64,000 nt of DNA from positions 1 through 64,000 of the forward strand of contig CAKQGQ010000004.1 in NCBI GenBank assembly GCA_934233735.1, in the 5' to 3' direction. Every line of letters starts with the position of its first letter. The first letter of the stretch is position 1. The notes beneath the pieces were generated by a model that was given only the letters and a program-made list of their open reading frames with translations, was not told the origin of the DNA and did not search any database. Of the stretch, positions 8,865 to 17,046 are shown piece after piece. A program made the position numbers and the translations under genes. The stretch is from an uncultured Clostridia bacterium (GTDB taxonomy: Bacteria > Bacillota > Clostridia > Peptostreptococcales > Anaerovoracaceae).

Positions 8865-10457
8865 TTAACAATTGATCTTTTTACGATAAAGATTAATCCG
8901 CAGACCGATTCCCATGTCAATAAACTCCGGCTCCTCCAATCCGTATTCGCGCATACTCTCCATCAGCTTCGGAATTCCGCTTCCCCACGCCTCAATCATA
9001 TTCATATACAGAAAGGCTTGCGCCAGTGCGCGGTTTCGTATTTTCGAATAGCCCTCTTTCATTCGATCTATCGTCACGCCCGGAAGCAGTCCTCCCGGTG
9101 AGGTGATTTCCAGTCGGTCATCATAAACCGCAACCTGTATATGAGAATTTTGGAGAAAACTGCAGTTCATTACGGCATTGATAATCAGCTCCCGAATGCT
9201 GTCCGGCGGCAGTTCGTAGATGTCCTGTCTGTAGATTCCTTCAATCCTTGCGCCCAGGCGGATATTTCGCAGTGCAAACTGAAACGCATCCTCAATCTGC
9301 TGCCAAAGCGGCCCGGTATATTCCCTTTTATCAACGAAGACGGCCCTGCTTTTTCCTTTAAACATCCCACATTGAATTTGTGAAAGGAATTGGTCTTTTC
9401 CCTGCAGGAAAATATATCCGTTGGTCGGATGGACGCAGTCATCCGCATCTTCTGCGAGGAGTCCCCAGCTGATGAGCTGATTCTTCGTCAAATCCTTTAC
9501 CGCAGCCTTCTGCGCTTCGGTCTTAGCATTCGCAATTGCAACCTGCTTCATCTGCCTGCATAGCTCTTGTATTTCTTTCTCTGTAACAGTCAAGTCTCTT
9601 CGTATTACGCAATCGTAAGAGCGGTTCTCCTCTTCAAAATACATTTCTTGCACCAGTTCTCTGCCCGCAGGTCTTGAAGTTCCTGCCACACGAATATAGG
9701 TTCCGTCCGTGATTCCCTTTGACTTGATATAATATGGTCTTTGTTTCCCGGGGCTGATTTCCACCACGATGATTGTCTTCTCTTCAACCGTCTGCAGGTA
9801 CACATCGGGAATGACCATGGGCTCACAGCTGTCGGAAATGGCAGAAGTAATTGCGTCCATTTCTGCGAAAACATCGTCCTTTGGAATGCCGACCACATCC
9901 CGCGTCTTATCGTCTACACCGAAAATAATTTTTCCACCCTCTCCATTAGAAAAAGCGATTACCGTTTTCATATATTTCAAGCTGTCTTTTGGTCGTTCAA
10001 CCTTGTACTCTATGTTCTTTGATTCTCCTGCAAGCAGCTCTCCACTATCATGCTCAGTCTTTGATTCTCTGTAATAGAAATCCCGAGTGTCTTCCCGCAC
10101 CATGGATACCGTGTGATAAAAATTCTTCTCAACCATGTTCTGCAGCGCATTTTCTACGACACTGTTCAGACTCATGTTATTGTTCAAGCCATACAATGCA
10201 GCCTCCCGGTGAAGGTTCTCAGAGACCCTTACATTAAAAGTCCCTTTATACGCCTTCTCCGGCTCTGTTCCCGCCTCACTGCAGTCCGCAAGGTAAGAGT
10301 CTACTGCTTCGTGAAAGTTGCGAATCAAACTGCGTACATCTTCCCCTGTATACGATATGTTCTTTCTGATTCCCAAAACATTCCCGAAAAAACATTCTTT
10401 CGCTTCCGAAAACTCTACGGAGCCGATGTAATCTCTATATTTCATTGTATTTTTCAT
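8865..10457 (-). CDS. HicB-like antitoxin domain fused to Schlafen/AlbA_2-type regulator
   Basis: A 530-residue two-part protein. Residues 1-110 read as a complete HicB antitoxin: the partial RNase-H-like fold (MKYRDYIGSVEFSEAKECFFG) is followed by a ribbon-helix-helix tail (GTFNVRVSENLHREAALYG). Residues 145-260 are an AlbA_2 (Schlafen/divergent AAA-4) domain with ESKNIEYK and AFSNGEGGKIIFGVDD. The C-terminal part (about 400-520) resembles the ATPase-like domain usual in this family (RELIINAVMN, GSGIPKLMESM). No hicA toxin gene is adjacent. The start has a GGAGGGG site six bases upstream. The promoter lies under a perfect palindrome, suggesting autoregulation by the DNA-binding half. Its biological role is unknown; a transcription regulator or a defence/toxin-control protein are both plausible. 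Confidence 0.75.
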   Translation of the reverse strand: MKNTMKYRDYIGSVEFSEAKECFFGNVLGIRKNISYTGEDVRSLIRNFHEAVDSYLADCSEAGTEPEKAYKGTFNVRVSENLHREAALYGLNNNMSLNSVVENALQNMVEKNFYHTVSMVREDTRDFYYRESKTEHDSGELLAGESKNIEYKVERPKDSLKYMKTVIAFSNGEGGKIIFGVDDKTRDVVGIPKDDVFAEMDAITSAISDSCEPMVIPDVYLQTVEEKTIIVVEISPGKQRPYYIKSKGITDGTYIRVAGTSRPAGRELVQEMYFEEENRSYDCVIRRDLTVTEKEIQELCRQMKQVAIANAKTEAQKAAVKDLTKNQLISWGLLAEDADDCVHPTNGYIFLQGKDQFLSQIQCGMFKGKSRAVFVDKREYTGPLWQQIEDAFQFALRNIRLGARIEGIYRQDIYELPPDSIRELIINAVMNCSFLQNSHIQVAVYDDRLEITSPGGLLPGVTIDRMKEGYSKIRNRALAQAFLYMNMIEAWGSGIPKLMESMREYGLEEPEFIDMGIGLRINLYRKKINC

Positions 10458-10511
10458 CCGAATCCCCTCCGATGTATCGTTATTTCTCTCCGGCTGTTCT
10501 GTCCTGATAAA

Positions 10512-10540
10512 ATTATATCACCTGCAAAGAAAAATTGCAA
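10512..10540 (-). promoter_or_regulatory. Promoter of the HicB-AlbA fusion gene
   Basis: On the minus strand, -35 TTGCAA (10535-10540), a 17-base spacer and a perfect -10 TATAAT (10512-10517). The -35 lies inside one arm of the palindrome at 10534-10557. Confidence 0.6.
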
Positions 10541-10557
10541 CTATAAATAGTTGCAAT
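10534..10557. promoter_or_regulatory. Palindrome: terminator of tmcAL fusion and candidate operator
   Basis: A perfect inverted repeat with 10-bp arms (ATTGCAACTA and its complement) around a 4-base centre. On the minus strand it follows the tmcAL-fusion stop codon directly and is followed by TTTTCTTT, so it can act as an intrinsic terminator. One arm also contains the -35 box of the next gene, which encodes a ribbon-helix-helix HicB domain, a family that binds palindromes. Both roles are compatible. Confidence 0.6.
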
Positions 10558-12290
10558 TAACATTCCGTAAAAACCCTTTCCATCGGTCTATCCCATTCAT
10601 CCGTCGGAACCGTCTGCACCTTCTGGCACTCAAAAGCGGCCGCAGCAATCCGTGCATTGACGCATAAAGGCAGAAAACGGTCATAGTAGCCGGCTCCCAT
10701 TCCCATGCGGTTGCCCTCTTCATCAAACACCGTGCAAGGACAAATCACCAAATCAATCTTCTCAGGCAGAACCAATTTCGATTTTTCACGGAGCGGCTCG
10801 AGGATGCCGTAATGCCCCTTCTCCCATGCCTCATCAGAGCTTGGGTAAAGAGCGATCATTTCGGTTTTCGATATGCATAAAGGGTATACGGCGGTTTTCC
10901 CGTATTCCTGCATGAGTTCCTCCAAGCGCTGCAGCCTCACTTCACCGCGGACGGCTTTGTAGATCATAATGACTTGCGCCTTGCGGAAAACATCCCATTC
11001 TGCGATTTTCTCACAAATAATAGCGGAGCGTCTGTTTCTCTCTTCTTTATCTATTGCGTCTCTGGCAGCGATTCCGCTCCGGCGGATTTCCTGCCTTCTC
11101 TCCATCCGAAACGGCATTTTCACATAATCCGAATTTGCATAGAGGTCATGTCCGCAGGCAAGGTTGTATAAATCCCCCGCCAAAATGTCTTTTTTCAACG
11201 TTTTTTTAATCTCAGGGTGCATTTCCGCTTCCTTGTTTATATTCGTCAGAATCGGAAGCCTGCAGATTTCTTCCTTCTTGATTTCTTTCAGATATTGACT
11301 TCCTTTCTCGTCAAAGCCGAGCACACGGATATAGTTCTGCGCGTTTTTCACATCCTCACGCTTTACAGCAAGCAGTGTCATTGCAAGCAGCCTTGTGATG
11401 CGCGTTCTCGTGTAGCGTTTGGATTTGAGGCTCTCAATCAGCTCGTCCATGTTTTTCCAATAGCGCACGCTTGCCTTCATTTTGTTGCCAAGCCCCTCTT
11501 CCGCTCCGAAAATCCGGTTCAGTTCCTCGCTTGAACTGAGCAGAATTTTTTCACGCAGCAGCGGAAACAGCTTGTCCTCATCCGCAAAGCGACCCGAAGA
11601 TTTTGTGAGTATTTCCCGGGTAATGCCGGAAGCAAAACGGGAAATATCCTCACCGCCTGCGAGCATCTTCCGTATTCCCGTCGCGGAAGCTATATCTTCT
11701 TTTGCGGTAAGGTCGTGGTAGCCGCTTCCCTGCCGCTTAACCGTGATTGGCTTTGCAGATTTCATATATCGCAGGTATTCCAATGCTAGAAGGTTATTTG
11801 GCGTGCTTAAAACTTCCGAAGCTTCCTCCCCGAGCAGTGCGGTGACTGCCTCGTAGCGGGCCTTCGGATAAGTCAATCCTTTTTTTACACCCACTTTAAC
11901 GGCCTCTTCCATTTCCGATCGGTGCGCCTCTGTTTCCCGGGAAATTTCCTGCAGAAGAGCGATATTTCCCGACTCGCTTCCGAAAGAAATGAAATCACAG
12001 CCCAGATTCTCCAGAATCTCCACACCTCCGCGCGCGAAATACCCTGCATTATTGCACGCAAAGAGAAACGGCATTTCCACGACCAGATTTACACCGTTTC
12101 TGACTGCAATTTCCGCCCGTGTCCACTTGTCAAGAAGCGCAGGCTCGCCTCGCTGTGTGAAATTGCCGCTAATCACCGCGATGCAAATCTCTGCTCCTGA
12201 CATTTCGAGGCTTTGCTGTAAATGATATTGATGCCCGTTATGAAACGGATTGTATTCGGCTATAATCCCGACGCTTTTTCTGCTAACCAT
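10557..12290 (-). CDS. tmcAL: Fusion of tRNA(Met) cytidine acetate ligase (TmcAL/YlbM) and 5-formyl-THF cyclo-ligase
   Basis: The ATG at 12290 is the start: the product then begins MVSRKSVGIIAEYNPFHNGH, the TmcAL N-terminus with its nucleotidyltransferase HxGH motif, and an AGGAG site lies upstream. The 577-residue protein has two parts. Residues 1 to about 395 match TmcAL, which uses acetate and ATP to acetylate C34 of elongator tRNA(Met) (SGNFTQRGEP, GSGYHDL motifs). Residues about 400-577 match 5-formyltetrahydrofolate cyclo-ligase, with IMIYKAVRGEV, GILEP and the family signature GMGAGYYDRFL at 530-540. Neither domain is visibly truncated. In most bacteria these are separate genes. YlbJ is directly upstream, as in many Firmicutes. 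Confidence 0.88.
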   Translation of the reverse strand: MVSRKSVGIIAEYNPFHNGHQYHLQQSLEMSGAEICIAVISGNFTQRGEPALLDKWTRAEIAVRNGVNLVVEMPFLFACNNAGYFARGGVEILENLGCDFISFGSESGNIALLQEISRETEAHRSEMEEAVKVGVKKGLTYPKARYEAVTALLGEEASEVLSTPNNLLALEYLRYMKSAKPITVKRQGSGYHDLTAKEDIASATGIRKMLAGGEDISRFASGITREILTKSSGRFADEDKLFPLLREKILLSSSEELNRIFGAEEGLGNKMKASVRYWKNMDELIESLKSKRYTRTRITRLLAMTLLAVKREDVKNAQNYIRVLGFDEKGSQYLKEIKKEEICRLPILTNINKEAEMHPEIKKTLKKDILAGDLYNLACGHDLYANSDYVKMPFRMERRQEIRRSGIAARDAIDKEERNRRSAIICEKIAEWDVFRKAQVIMIYKAVRGEVRLQRLEELMQEYGKTAVYPLCISKTEMIALYPSSDEAWEKGHYGILEPLREKSKLVLPEKIDLVICPCTVFDEEGNRMGMGAGYYDRFLPLCVNARIAAAAFECQKVQTVPTDEWDRPMERVFTEC

Positions 12291-12313
12291 CCGACTGCCG
12301 CTCCTTTCTTCCG

Positions 12314-13267
12314 TTATTGTACCACAAGAAGCGAAAGAACAACAGCAATAATTCCTGCGAGCAGTCCATGTGTAAGTTTTATTCTGAAAATTTTTCCTGC
12401 ACCAATCCCGCTTCCGGCCGCCATGGAAATCGACTGCCCGATTACCGACAGCCCTCCGAACGAAACGATAAATGCCGTCAAAGCCGTTTTCATGCTGAGG
12501 TTCATGTCGCAAAGCCCTATCAAATTACAGCCGACTGTCATCTCAAAAATTCCTTTCAGAAATGCGCGCAAAGGCTCCCCGGCAATCTGCCTGAATGCAC
12601 CGAATGCTTCCAAAAGGTCAATCGCAATCATAAAGACAATCAGATAAGCAAGAATCACGGCCATGGATTTAAAAGCAGACGAAATGGCTGCGGTAAAGTT
12701 TTCAAGCGGCGAGGTCTTTCCTTCCGACAAAAACGCGCCCTTTGCATGGGTTCGGCCGTGGCCTTTCGAGCGGCTGCGCTCATGCTGATGAAGAGACCTC
12801 TCCCTTTTCGGGATTCTGTAAAAGACGCGATTGCAGAAAGCTCCTGCATAGTGTGCAATGGCAACGATCAGCGCCGCCTTATAGCTGCCCAGAAACGCTC
12901 CGATGGTTCCAAGAATAAAGCCGGGGCCTGTCACCAAGGAGTAGCTCAGAACTTCCTCGCCCTCTTCTTTTGTCAGGCTGCCGCCCCGCACAAGGTCTCC
13001 CACGATTTTCGCGCCTGCGGGATAGCCGGAAAGAAATGCTATGATAAACGGATAAACACGTCCCGGCAGTCTTTCCGTATTTACCGTCCGCTTGATAAAA
13101 TCCGCGAAAATGAAAAATGGCAAAAGAATCGGCACGATGGAATTCGCCCAGATAATAATGGCGCTTTTGGAGCCCGACTCCGTAATGCTCGGAAAGACAG
13201 CCATTGCCGCCGCAAAAAAAACGGCCGCCGCAAGAATGAAATTGGTACTGATTTTATTTCTGTTCAT
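12314..13267 (-). CDS. ylbJ: YlbJ-like integral membrane protein (nucleoside-recognition/Gate domain)
   Basis: A 317-residue membrane protein with about eight hydrophobic helices. The hallmarks are an N-terminal segment ending in IVPILLPFFIFADF, the glycine-rich FLSGYPAGAKIVGDLV and LVTGPGFILGTIG motifs, and a second Gate half near the C-terminus (SFGGLSVIGQS). It resembles YlbJ, a protein needed for spore cortex formation in Bacillus, and the ylbJ-ylbM adjacency supports this. A basic His/Arg-rich loop (HQHERSRSKGHGRTH, about 160-175) interrupts the two halves. The transported ligand is unknown. Its presence does not prove sporulation in this organism. Confidence 0.8.
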   Translation of the reverse strand: MNRNKISTNFILAAAVFFAAAMAVFPSITESGSKSAIIIWANSIVPILLPFFIFADFIKRTVNTERLPGRVYPFIIAFLSGYPAGAKIVGDLVRGGSLTKEEGEEVLSYSLVTGPGFILGTIGAFLGSYKAALIVAIAHYAGAFCNRVFYRIPKRERSLHQHERSRSKGHGRTHAKGAFLSEGKTSPLENFTAAISSAFKSMAVILAYLIVFMIAIDLLEAFGAFRQIAGEPLRAFLKGIFEMTVGCNLIGLCDMNLSMKTALTAFIVSFGGLSVIGQSISMAAGSGIGAGKIFRIKLTHGLLAGIIAVVLSLLVVQ

Positions 13268-13308
13268 GTAACCAATTTATGCGGCAGACCGAAAAATATC
13301 CCTGCACC

Positions 13309-13329
13309 GCTGCTGTTTTATGCAGCAGC
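13309..13329. terminator. Hairpin downstream of the Cys/Pro-rich gene
   Basis: A 7-bp perfect stem (GCTGCTG/CAGCAGC) with a 7-base loop lies between the end of the Cys/Pro-rich gene and ylbJ. No T tract follows, so termination efficiency is doubtful. Confidence 0.4.
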
Positions 13330-13340
13330 AAACGCATATT

Positions 13341-13631
13341 TTAGAACAGACCTCCGAAAAGTCCTCCGTTTCCGTTATTGTCGTTATTGCAGAAAAGTAA
13401 GTAAATAACTACAATCAGAATAATCAGCCAGATGCCGCTTCCGTTGTTTTCCCTGCACGGGCAAGGCGGAGCAGGCGGCGGGCAGCAAGGCTTCGGCGGG
13501 CATGGCGGCGGACAAGGAGGCGCAGGAGGCGGACAGCATTTTTGCCTGCACTTTTCCCTGCATTCCTTTTCACAGCACTCCAGACATTCCTTTGTATCAT
13601 TCGGGTTTCTGCGTTCCCATTGTTCACCCAT
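13341..13631 (-). CDS. Small Cys/Pro-rich membrane protein of unknown function
   Basis: A 96-residue protein I cannot assign to a family. It starts with a charged segment (MGEQWERRNPNDTKE) and a cysteine-dense stretch (CLECCEKECREKC). A Pro/Cys block with the motif CCPPPAPPCP occurring twice follows, then one hydrophobic helix (GIWLIILIVVIYLLF) and a short Asn/Gly tail ending GGLFGGLF. About 14 of 96 residues are Cys and 18 are Pro. The start has GGAGG seven bases upstream, so it looks genuinely translated. The single helix next to a Cys/Pro block suggests a membrane-tethered, disulfide- or metal-linked protein; spore-coat or envelope roles are guesses. It lies between ylbJ and an acidic ORFan. 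Confidence 0.7.
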   Translation of the reverse strand: MGEQWERRNPNDTKECLECCEKECREKCRQKCCPPPAPPCPPPCPPKPCCPPPAPPCPCRENNGSGIWLIILIVVIYLLFCNNDNNGNGGLFGGLF

Positions 13632-13642
13632 AAAAAAACCTC

Positions 13643-13667
13643 CATACTATTTTTTTATCATAGTATG
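13643..13667. promoter_or_regulatory. Hairpin abutting the ribosome binding site of the Cys/Pro-rich gene
   Basis: A perfect 8-bp stem (CATACTAT/ATAGTATG) with a 9-base loop ends directly at the GGAGG of the downstream gene on the minus strand. It may be the terminator of the gene before it or a structure affecting translation. Confidence 0.4.
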
Positions 13668-13709
13668 CAGGTTCCTCGTTTTTCGTTTCTGAACAGATGC
13701 GCAAAGCCG

Positions 13710-14291
13710 CTACTGCCACGGACTTTCTCCCGCAATGTCCTCCGGAGTCTCTTCATCCTCACCCGAAGTGAGAATATCGCCCATCGATACGATGTATTCG
13801 TCAAGCGGATAGTTCATGCACTCCGAAAAATCATATTCATATTGATTCTTGCCTTCAATTCCCTCAAGTCTTGCCGTCACCAGCGCGTCCCGAAGGCTCA
13901 TCGGCGTTTCCTCCATCGTCGACAAATCCGTGCAGTAAGCCTGACTTTCCACGCTGTACCAGCGGCGGAAGCGCTCCAGCTCTTCCGAAAGCTTTGCCGT
14001 CAGATTTTCGTCCTCCTCACAGTTTCTGCACATTCCCACGATAGCTCTGCGCACATTTTCAAAAATCGTAAAAACCTCTGTCTGACTGCCCGGAATGAAT
14101 CCCGTAATTTCCTCGAAATAATTGTCACAAAGCTGCGCCAGCACATCCTTATCTACCGCCGTAAACAGCCCCGCGACATCCTCGTATTCCGGTTCATCCT
14201 CGCACTCCAGAAAAGCCGCCAGATTCTCAAAGTACTGAAAATCCTCGGGTGTATCAATATCCAGCATTTCATAAAATTCGCGTTGATTCAA
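13710..14291 (-). CDS. Acidic protein of unknown function
   Basis: A 193-residue soluble, strongly acidic protein (many Glu/Asp runs such as ECEDEPEYED and GEDEETPEDI), with no signal peptide or membrane segment. I do not recognise the family. The start is a TTG at 14291, preceded by AGGAAGG with an 8-base spacer; the nearby ATG runs into a stop after two codons. It follows murI by 39 bases on the same strand and precedes the Cys/Pro-rich gene. The few cysteines (CRNCEE) could bind metal, but there is no clear motif. Confidence 0.65.
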   Translation of the reverse strand: MNQREFYEMLDIDTPEDFQYFENLAAFLECEDEPEYEDVAGLFTAVDKDVLAQLCDNYFEEITGFIPGSQTEVFTIFENVRRAIVGMCRNCEEDENLTAKLSEELERFRRWYSVESQAYCTDLSTMEETPMSLRDALVTARLEGIEGKNQYEYDFSECMNYPLDEYIVSMGDILTSGEDEETPEDIAGESPWQ

Positions 14292-14330
14292 AATTTCATC
14301 CTTCCTTTCCCGTTTCCTCTAATCGTTTTT

Positions 14331-15143
14331 CTATAAATCCAGATTTTTAAATTTCAAAATTAAATCCGACTTCTCGGTTTCCAGAATTTTTTGTATCATA
14401 TTGATAAAGTTTTCCGATAAGTCACTTGCGTAAAAGACATTTTCGCCCTCTTTTTCCTCCGCCAGCAGGTCCTCGTTTTCCAGAATTTCTTTGATTCTTG
14501 CGATAATTTCGTAAGATGGATTGACAATCCGAAGCTGCGGATACAGACGGCTGATGTTTTTGCGGATAATCGGGTAATGCGTGCAGCCCAGAACCAGCGT
14601 ATCAATTTCGTTTTCCCGCACAAAATCATCCAGATAGTATTTTATCGTCAAATCCATAATTTCATTGTCGATAATGCCTTCTTCAATCAGCGGCACGAAA
14701 GCAGGCGCCGCCTTGCTGAAAACCTGAAGGTTCGGATTGATTCTCTTGATTTCCCGGTTATAGTCATCACTGGCAATCGTAACCTTCGTTGCAATCACGC
14801 CGATACGGCTGTTTTCATCGCAAATCTGCGCAATTTTTCTCGCTGCAGGGTTGATAATGCCGACAATCGGAATCTCCGGAAAACGCGTCTGTAAATCGCT
14901 CAGGCAGGTTGCGGTAATCGTATTGCAGGCAATTACCATCATTTTTACATCTTTTGTATATAAAAAATCCGCTATCTGGTTCGCATAATGCTTGATTGTG
15001 CTGACTGCCTTCGAGCCGTACGGAGTCCTTGCCGTATCTCCGAAATAGATTACGCGCTCGTTTGGAATCTGTGTCAGCAGGTTGGGAATGCAGGTCAGCC
15101 CTCCCAGACCCGAATCAAAAAAACCGATTGCTCTATTGTTCAT
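14331..15143 (-). CDS. murI: Glutamate racemase
   Basis: Makes D-glutamate for the peptidoglycan stem peptide. The 270-residue protein shows the family's N-terminal IGFFDSGLGGLT, a phosphate/substrate loop YFGDTARTPYGSK, and the two catalytic cysteines in VIACNT and LGCTHYP. It is divergent from pepF, with 93 AT-rich bases between them, and followed closely by the acidic ORFan. Confidence 0.96.
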   Translation of the reverse strand: MNNRAIGFFDSGLGGLTCIPNLLTQIPNERVIYFGDTARTPYGSKAVSTIKHYANQIADFLYTKDVKMMVIACNTITATCLSDLQTRFPEIPIVGIINPAARKIAQICDENSRIGVIATKVTIASDDYNREIKRINPNLQVFSKAAPAFVPLIEEGIIDNEIMDLTIKYYLDDFVRENEIDTLVLGCTHYPIIRKNISRLYPQLRIVNPSYEIIARIKEILENEDLLAEEKEGENVFYASDLSENFINMIQKILETEKSDLILKFKNLDL

Positions 15144-15236
15144 TTAGGGTTATATTCCTTTCCGTTTTATGTTATACTAAATAATTATAATATTATACAC
15201 CAAAAAAAATGCTTATGCTATATGAGGAGGACAAAA

Positions 15237-17036
15237 ATGTCTGATAAATTATTAAAACAGCGCTCGGATATCGATTCGAAATTCAAATGGGACATCGAGG
15301 CGATGTATCCCGACGAGGCGCAGTGGGAAAAAGATATCGCAGACTGCGTTTTAGCAGCTGAAAAGTTTACAAGATTTCAAGGAAAAGTGACAGACTCTTC
15401 CGAAATTCTTTTTGAAGCCCTCGACGAAAAAGATAAAATCTGGAGAAAGCTGGAGCACGCTTTTGTCTATGCGGCGATGAAAAAGGATGAAGATAACCGT
15501 GTCGATAAATACCAGTCGATGGATGATAAATGCGGCAGTGCTATTGCTAAGGTTTCCGCCGCAATGTCCTTCTTCGCTCCGGAGCTTTTAGCGGCAGACG
15601 AAGAGAAAATCCTGCGTTTTATCGACGAAAATCCGAAACTGGAACTTTACCGTTTTGCGCTCGAAGATGCGCTCCGTGAAAAGAAGCATGTGCTTTCCAC
15701 TGCGGAAGAAAATATTTTAGCGCAGCTCAGCGAGGTAACCGGGGCGACCAATGACATTTTTAAGATGCTTAATAATGCCGATTTGACCTTCGGAACCGTA
15801 GTTGACGAGGATGGAGATACGGTAAACCTTACGCACGGCAATTACATTACTTTCATGGAAAGTCACGACCGAAACCTCAGAAAAGCTGCATTTACCAATA
15901 TGTACGAGGCATACAAGGCTTTCATCAATACGATTGCGACGACTTACAACTATAATACGAAAAACGACGCGGTTTCCGCCCGGATTCGTAAATATGATTC
16001 GGCGCGTCAGGCTGCCCTTTCTTCCGGCAATATTCCTGAAGAAGTCTACGACAATCTGATTGCAGTTGTAAACGAATACCTGCCGGTTCTTCACCGCTAC
16101 ATTGCACTTCGTAAAAAGGTTCTCGGCGTGGATGAGCTGAAAATGTACGATGTATATGTTCCGCTCGTGCAGCTTCCAAAGAAGGAAATTCCGTATGAAG
16201 AGGCTTTGAAAATGATGCAGGAGGGCCTTGCCCCGCTCGGAACAGAATATCTTGCGCAGGTCGATAAAGGCACAAAGGAAGGCTGGATTGATGTTTACGA
16301 AAATCAGGGCAAAACCAGCGGTGCTTACAGCTTCGGCTCTTACGACAGCAAGCCATATATTTTGCTGAACTACACGAATACGCTGAAGGATGTCTTCACG
16401 ATTGTGCACGAGATGGGTCATTCCATGCACTCCTTCTATACGCGCAAAACCCAGCCGTTTGCTTACGGCGACCACTCCATTTTCACTGCGGAAGTCGCTT
16501 CAACCGTAAACGAGTCCCTGCTGATGCAGCATCTTTTGGCGAAAGAAACCGACGCGGAAATGCGCAAATATTTAATCAACTACTATATCGAAGAATTCCG
16601 CACGACCCTTTTCCGTCAGACGATGTTTGCCGAGTTCGAAATGCTCACGCATAAGGAAATTGAAAACGGCGGCGTACTGACTGCCAAGTGGCTTTGCGAT
16701 GTTTATGACGATCTGAATAAGAAGTATTTCGGCCCTGCTCTTTCGGAGGACGACTATATCCGTTATGAATGGGCAAGAATTCCGCATTTTTACAGAGGCT
16801 TCTATGTTTATCAGTATGCGACGGGCTATTCGGCTGCAACGGCGATTTCCAAGAGAATTCTGACCGAAGGCGAGTCTGCACGCAAAGATTATATCGAGTT
16901 CTTAAAGAGCGGCTCCTCCAACTACCCTGTCGAGCTGCTGAAAATTGCAGGGGTTGATATGTCAAGTCCTGAGCCGATTCGCATGGCGATGGAAACTTTC
17001 AAAGATCTGGTGGACGAATTGGAAAAGCTCTTATAG
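15237..17036 (+). CDS. pepF: Oligoendopeptidase F (M3 family)
   Basis: Cytosolic zinc peptidase that degrades oligopeptides. The start ATG at 15237 follows GAGGAGG by six bases and gives a product beginning MSDKLLKQRSDIDSKFKWDIEAMYP, typical of PepF. The open frame extends further upstream but without a ribosome binding site. The 599-residue protein carries the zinc motif HEMGH at 391-395, and the downstream FTAEVAST segment supplies the third ligand. nadK follows after ten bases, with its ribosome binding site overlapping the pepF stop, so the two are co-transcribed. Confidence 0.95.
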   Translation: MSDKLLKQRSDIDSKFKWDIEAMYPDEAQWEKDIADCVLAAEKFTRFQGKVTDSSEILFEALDEKDKIWRKLEHAFVYAAMKKDEDNRVDKYQSMDDKCGSAIAKVSAAMSFFAPELLAADEEKILRFIDENPKLELYRFALEDALREKKHVLSTAEENILAQLSEVTGATNDIFKMLNNADLTFGTVVDEDGDTVNLTHGNYITFMESHDRNLRKAAFTNMYEAYKAFINTIATTYNYNTKNDAVSARIRKYDSARQAALSSGNIPEEVYDNLIAVVNEYLPVLHRYIALRKKVLGVDELKMYDVYVPLVQLPKKEIPYEEALKMMQEGLAPLGTEYLAQVDKGTKEGWIDVYENQGKTSGAYSFGSYDSKPYILLNYTNTLKDVFTIVHEMGHSMHSFYTRKTQPFAYGDHSIFTAEVASTVNESLLMQHLLAKETDAEMRKYLINYYIEEFRTTLFRQTMFAEFEMLTHKEIENGGVLTAKWLCDVYDDLNKKYFGPALSEDDYIRYEWARIPHFYRGFYVYQYATGYSAATAISKRILTEGESARKDYIEFLKSGSSNYPVELLKIAGVDMSSPEPIRMAMETFKDLVDELEKLL

Positions 17037-17046
17037 GAGACACATT

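Noticed and set aside
12291..12512. In-frame N-terminal extension of the TmcAL fusion (about 74 residues)
   Set aside because: It overlaps the ylbJ gene in another frame, has no ribosome binding site, and its composition (for example NYCCCSF) is not protein-like; TmcAL starts at 12290.
12314..13267. Taking YlbJ as proof that the organism sporulates
   Set aside because: YlbJ-type proteins occur in non-sporulating relatives, and no other sporulation gene or sigma-E/K promoter could be firmly recognised here.
14988..15236. In-frame extension upstream of pepF
   Set aside because: It overlaps murI on the other strand and lacks a ribosome site; GAGGAGG before 15237 defines the start.
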